Shown one piece after another: positions 27,801-33,800 of a stretch of DNA of 64,000 bases; within the stretch, counting starts at the first letter, position 1; every line of letters starts with the position of its first letter. Position numbers and translations under genes: made by a program. The notes beneath the pieces were generated by a model. It was not told where the DNA came from. It worked only from the letters and a program-made list of their open reading frames with translations, and did no database searches. The DNA comes from Omphiscola glabra. Lineage: Eukaryota; Mollusca; Gastropoda; Lymnaeidae. The stretch spans positions 21,952,537-22,016,536 of the forward strand of contig OZ024804.1 in the NCBI GenBank assembly GCA_964017045.1, given 5' to 3'.

Positions 27801-30800
27801 GATACGACAATTTGAAGAACATTAAAAAACAACAACATCTACCAAAAGAGATTAGTTGTTTCGTCTGTGTTAAGTTAGAGGAGACTCAATTTCATTCATC
27901 AATTCTTCGACACTCACATTACGTCGTTACAAAAACAGCTTAGTCTTCACTCCCATGCAGCTCAAAGCAAGGGTTGCATTGCGCGAACCGTCTCTTTGGT
28001 TATCGCTAGGTATGGCTGGCGTGGTATGTAGCCCCTTGATACAATGGTGATCGCTAGCTATGGCTGGCGTGGTATGTGGCCTTCAATACAATGGTGATCG
28101 CTAGCTATGGCTGGCGTGGTATGTGGCCTTCGATACAATGGTGATCGCTAGCTATGGCTGGCGTGGTATGTAGCCCCTTGTTACAATGGTGATCGCTAGC
28201 TATGGCTGGCGTGGTATGTGGCCCCTTGATACAATGGTGATCGCTAGCTATGGCTGACGTGGTATGTAGCCCCTTGATACAATGGTGATCGCTAGCTATG
28301 GCTGGCGTGGTATTTACCTTCTTAATAGTGATCGCTAACTAAGGCTGGCGTTGTATAAACCATGGATAATTTGGTCATTGAAAACTATGGCTGACGCGAC
28401 GATATCCTTTGTTAAAACTGGTGAGCGCTAGCTATGGCTAACCTAGTATATAACATTCGCTACGATGCTGAGCGCTAGCTATGGCTGGCGTGATAATATC
28501 TTAAGGTACATTCATCTATGATATCAAAGACTGGCGCATATACTTTATACTTATAAACCTATTTACACACACTCGTTAATATATATAACACGTATCAGAG
28601 GTTATCATAATCTCTACTTATCCCATTATAATAATAAATAACAGCCAAAACCTATGCATTATTAAAAACAAAACCCACATGTCCTATATGTAAGTCGTGG
28701 GATACAGCCCACGCAGGTCGATTTTCGAACCACTCTGGTCATGTCAGAGTGTATCAGATTTTAGACTCCATGTTGGATTTCTGCCACATTCTACGCGACC
28801 CATTAACATTGGGGGGGGGGGGGGTCGTGGCAAATTACTCGTTACTTACTTTCATGGGGTCAAGGGTCATTCTGAGTCTTGCCATTAATTAAAATACATT
28901 TCCCCAAATTCCGTTCGTCCAGTCGAGTTTGGACCGCAGCCCTTTTGGAAGCGCGTGGCACACTCTTGCTATGTACCATTTAGCCTACAAACGGGGATAG
29001 AGGTGGAAGAGTACAGGAGGTAGGAATTTTAATTGAGCATGAACCATTATTATTATTAAGTTTAAAAAAAGAACTAGTTTTTATCTATTTCCAGACGCGT
29101 GCAGGTTAAGAACAAACAAACTAATAAGTTACTTGTAGGACGCCCGTAATGAGTGGGGAGGAATCCCATTGGTATTTTTGGCAAGAGAAAGATCAGATGT
29201 AATTATCGTAAAATAAGGGAACCTGTGTCTAAAAATAGACTGAATAATGTAGCATCATGAATTTAATGCGCTCCTCTACGTGCCATTAATGCGCTACTGT
29301 ACTTTCGAGTAGATCATTGTCAGACTAAATAAAGCGATTTATGTAAAAAGAAAAAAAAAATTAAAATAAACAATTGAGTAATCGACTTCACGGAGTAGAG
29401 GAGAAGGAAGTGCTTCTGGAGTCTAATGGCGTTGATGTAATCTCAAGGACTGATGAATCACAGAGTGTACAACTCAAAGGGGCGAATTCTAGAAGAGAAG
29501 GGCATGGAAAGTGGTGTGCACCGAGGAAAAAAGACTGGATAGTAGTTAAGAGAGGGGGGAGAGAAAGAGAATGGAAAGGAAGGGGGGTGATGGACAGAGA
29601 GAGAGAAAGATATAAGGAGTGAGAGGGTGGGATGAAGAAAGAAGGTGAGGGAGAGAAGGGGTGTTTGAGAGTAACTGAAAAATGGAGAGGAAGAGTGAGA
29701 AAGATACAGAGAAAAGTCGTGACGAAGAAAGATGCTACGGATATGAAATAAATTTCAACTATAGCATAAAGTAAATTCGGCTTGCAGATACGTCCCCCCC
29801 CCCCCCCACTTCACACATTTTCATGGACCAAAACTTCATTTCAGTAAGATTAAGAATCCGTGCTCTAAATTATTCAGGACTTTAGAACTCATTCCAATAT
29901 TGTAAATCTAAGTTCGCTCCTAGTATTCCAGGGAGCATACTTTAAAAGGCACTTTATTAAGTCGCACAAACTGATGACAGAGCTTATTTGGAGCGTCCGT
30001 GTTACGTCATGGCTTAACTAAATTATTGGTTTTTGCACTGGCCAGCCCGATCATATATTATAGATTCAACCTACATCCCATCCCCTACCTTGCCCAACCC
30101 ACATCCCAGCCCCTAACCCTGCCCAACCTACATCCCAGCCCCTACCTTGCACAACCTACATCCCAGCCCCTACCTTGCCCAACCTACATCCCAGCCCCTA
30201 ACCCTGCCCAACCTACATCCCAGCCCCTACCCCTGCCCAACCTACATCCCAGCCCCTACCTTGCCCAACCCACATCCCAGCCCCTACCTTGCCCAACCTA
30301 CATCCCAGCCCCTACCTTGCCCAACCCACATCCCAGCCCCTACCTTGCCCAACCTACATCCCAGCCCCTACCTTGCCCAACCCACATCCCAAAAGGGGCA
30401 AGGAACTCATCTTTTCCATGATAATAATTCCGAAGATTTACAAACCTTGACGTAATTGGTTGCTTCAAATGGTTTAATGCCAGGGTAGAAACCCAAAATA
30501 GCTCTGTAGAAACGTGCCTGAAATTTCTACGCAGTGGAACTATTGTTGGGTGCATGACACAATTTCATATAGACGTGGGCGGCGAATTAAGGTAGGTGCG
30601 TGTTTAATCCAGGCAGGATGGGTTTGGGGGGGGGGTCGGTTATGGACGTGAGTCAAGGGCGAAGCAAAGTTGAGTGCGATGAATGAAAGTGCACATGATT
30701 CACATGTTTGTGTGGGTGCACGGCGATTTTGATTTTGTTCCCAGGTTTATAACTAAAAGACCAACTCTGCAAGGCTCATAAACAAACTTGAATAAACTTG

Positions 30801-33800
30801 GAAAAATGCGTTTCCCATCCTACTTTGGAAAGGTTAGGTTTTTTTCATGATCCAAATTTATGACATATTTGTGTAGGGCACATGAAGAGTGGAATGTTGC
30901 CAGGGCGTCAAAAACAACATTGTTTACTCTAAACTATTTACTCCTTGTAATGTCAATGTTATGAAAGTCGGAATGCGCAAGTATAAAGGTATCAGGATGC
31001 CAACGAGCTGAATTGTATTTCTAATAGTAGTATATGCATTTAAATAATATATTTTAAAGCTGTCCGTGGCTTTTTTCTATGGAATTTAATTTTTTTTTTT
31101 TTAAATTGTTTCTTATTGGACTCGGTCAACTGTTTTTTTTATTCGTCTGTCTAATACCAGTACTTAAATTTTTTTTTTTTTAAAAATTGTTCCTTGTGGA
31201 TACACTGCTTGCTCTATTTTAATTGAAAAAATATATTAGTTTTTGGGCTATTTATATTGATGGGAAGCGGAAATCAGTGAAATAGAAAGATGATAGGTCA
31301 AGATGCCGACCTGTATCTCGAGTTTAAATGTTAGACCTGTTAAAGATATGTTTCTATTTATCAATCGATGAATGAACTACTTTGTGCAGACGTCATAGTT
31401 ACAATGACGTTGTGCAGACGTCATAGTTACAATGACGTCTTCATAAATCATTTATATTAACTGCGGTTTTGCTGGTGGCTGACTGGGTGGCGGGCGGCAA
31501 AATTCTTCGGACGGCTAATTGACCCACTTCCCGTCAAACTATTGATCTGGAAAAAAATTGACACATGGACTCGTTCTCGATGACAACACGTTCTTTCAAA
31601 TGCTCAGCTCCAACTCCCAAAAATCCGTTTTTTTTTCGTGTTTTTCGAGGGGAAGATGAAGGAAATATGATTTGCCGTATTTCACGAAATAAAATTCCCG
31701 ATAACTGCGCTCAATGAGATTCTGAAGCAAAAGGCATCGCAAGTGCGTTTAGTGCGAAGTATTTCTTTTGATTTCTGAACTAGTTGGCGAAATAAATCTG
31801 CGCTGTAAAAGGAGCTGGGACATTAGAATATTAATATGAAATAAAGTGATACAATAAATATGACTGATTTATACCAAACGGCTTCGTTTGTAGGGGGTTG
31901 CATAATTACACCTTCAAGTAGTCATTTTGAATTTTTATTATTTAACAAATGACACTTCGTATTGTTGTAATGGGATCCTTATTTCAAGCTGTTGATTTTA
32001 TGTTCTTTAGTCAGTCAGTGCCTGGCCAGTTTTAAAATGTTATGAATTTTCACTTAGTAGAATTTTGTTCATGTTTTAACATACTATGTTATATAAATTG
32101 TAATATCCTTTTTTCCTCATTTATTTTTTGTGTATTGCCAGTCGTGTAAGAGACCAACACTGACTATTTTTACACCCATCCTAATGATTAAATATTTTCG
32201 TAAAATTTATCCTTAAAGACATTCTTTGCTAAAAATGTACTAAAATTGATTTCTTAAAATTCTTAATATATACCAAATATGCTTCCCACTACAAAGACAA
32301 TATAATACTCGCATAATTAATGTTACTGTCTCGTATAACAAGTGTGGCACCATGACGTACAACAAGGGCGGCACCATGACGTACAACAAGGGCGACACCA
32401 TGACGTACAACAAGGGCGGCACCATGACGTACAACAAGGGCGGCACCATGACGTACAACAATAAGGACCCTCTGACGTACAACACCAACAACACAATGAC
32501 GTACCACTACAACGACACAATGACGTACGACTACAGCGACAAAATGACGTAGCACTACAACGACACAATGACGTACCACTACAACGACACAATGCCGTAC
32601 CAGTACAACGAGAAAATGACGTACCACTACAACGACAAAATGACGTACTACTACAACGACACAATGACGTACCACTACAACGACACAATGACGTACCACT
32701 ACAACGACAAAATGACGTACTACTACAACGACACAATGACGTACCACTACAACGACAAAATGACGTACCACTACAACGAGTCAATGACGTGCAACACCAA
32801 AGACAAAATGACGTACCACAACAACGACTCAATGGCATACAACACCATCGACACAATGACGTACCACTACAACGACACAGTGACGTACCACCACAACGCC
32901 TCGAGGCCTCACCTAAAACGCCCTTGAACCCAACTCACCCACCAGGTACTGTTTCTCGACTTAACCGACAATTAGAAGCAAACAACCAAAACTATCACAC
33001 TCCCCCCCCCCCCTCTAACTGAGCTTTAGGTTTGCTGATCTTCACAAAGGTCCAGTTTTTCCCTTCCTGCCCGTCAAACTTCCCGGAGACTGCAGAATTT
33101 GTCTGCCATAAACCAGTGGCGTAGTGAGGGGGGCATCATGCCCCGGGCGCTGCTCACAAAGGGGCGCCAAATGGTATATTTTACTATAATAGTGTATGGT
33201 TTTCGAATAGGGGGGCGCTAAAAAGGTATTGTGCCCCGGGCGCGAGTTAAGCTCGCTACGCCACTGCCATCAACCACCATTTTATTCTAAAGGAGCGATC
33301 ATCCACTCCAAGGCTACATTTGTTTAGGAACGCCTGTTTGGGGAAATACTTATACGAAGTTTGTTCTCAAAAAGGACAAGCGGTGCGCATGTGACGGGAG
33401 AAGCACTCGGTGGATTGTGGATGGCTCCACTCTTCTTTCTCGCTCGCCTGTTTGTTTGTTTGGTTTTGAGGGCACGAGTCGCCCGTTAAGCCCGGGCAAG
33501 CTGATGCAGCACTCGCTACAAAAATCAACACTGGGCATTTACTCCGACCAACAAAATGAGGGGAGGGAACACTTGTAGATTTTACAAATGGCCTTCCAGG
33601 GGTGTATGGTACCTGAATGAACTTACAGTTAAAAGGATGCACTGACCACAGGGACATTTACCCGTATGCACTTCGAGACATAACAATTCACTTGCTGAAG
33701 AGATATGAACATACAGACGCGAACTTATTTGATTCATGTCTAAGACCGCCTTATTAAGTACACGATAGTCTCTACAAGGCAGCTCCGTGACAGCTTCTTA

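Noticed and set aside
27447..27825. Two overlapping forward frames of 80-111 codons
   Set aside because: Mixed composition but no domain, no splice pair, and disagreement between frames; at most a transposon remnant.
30068..30395. Telomere-like look of the cccctaaccctg words
   Set aside because: The period is 27 bp with other words in between, so it is an ordinary minisatellite and not a telomeric repeat.
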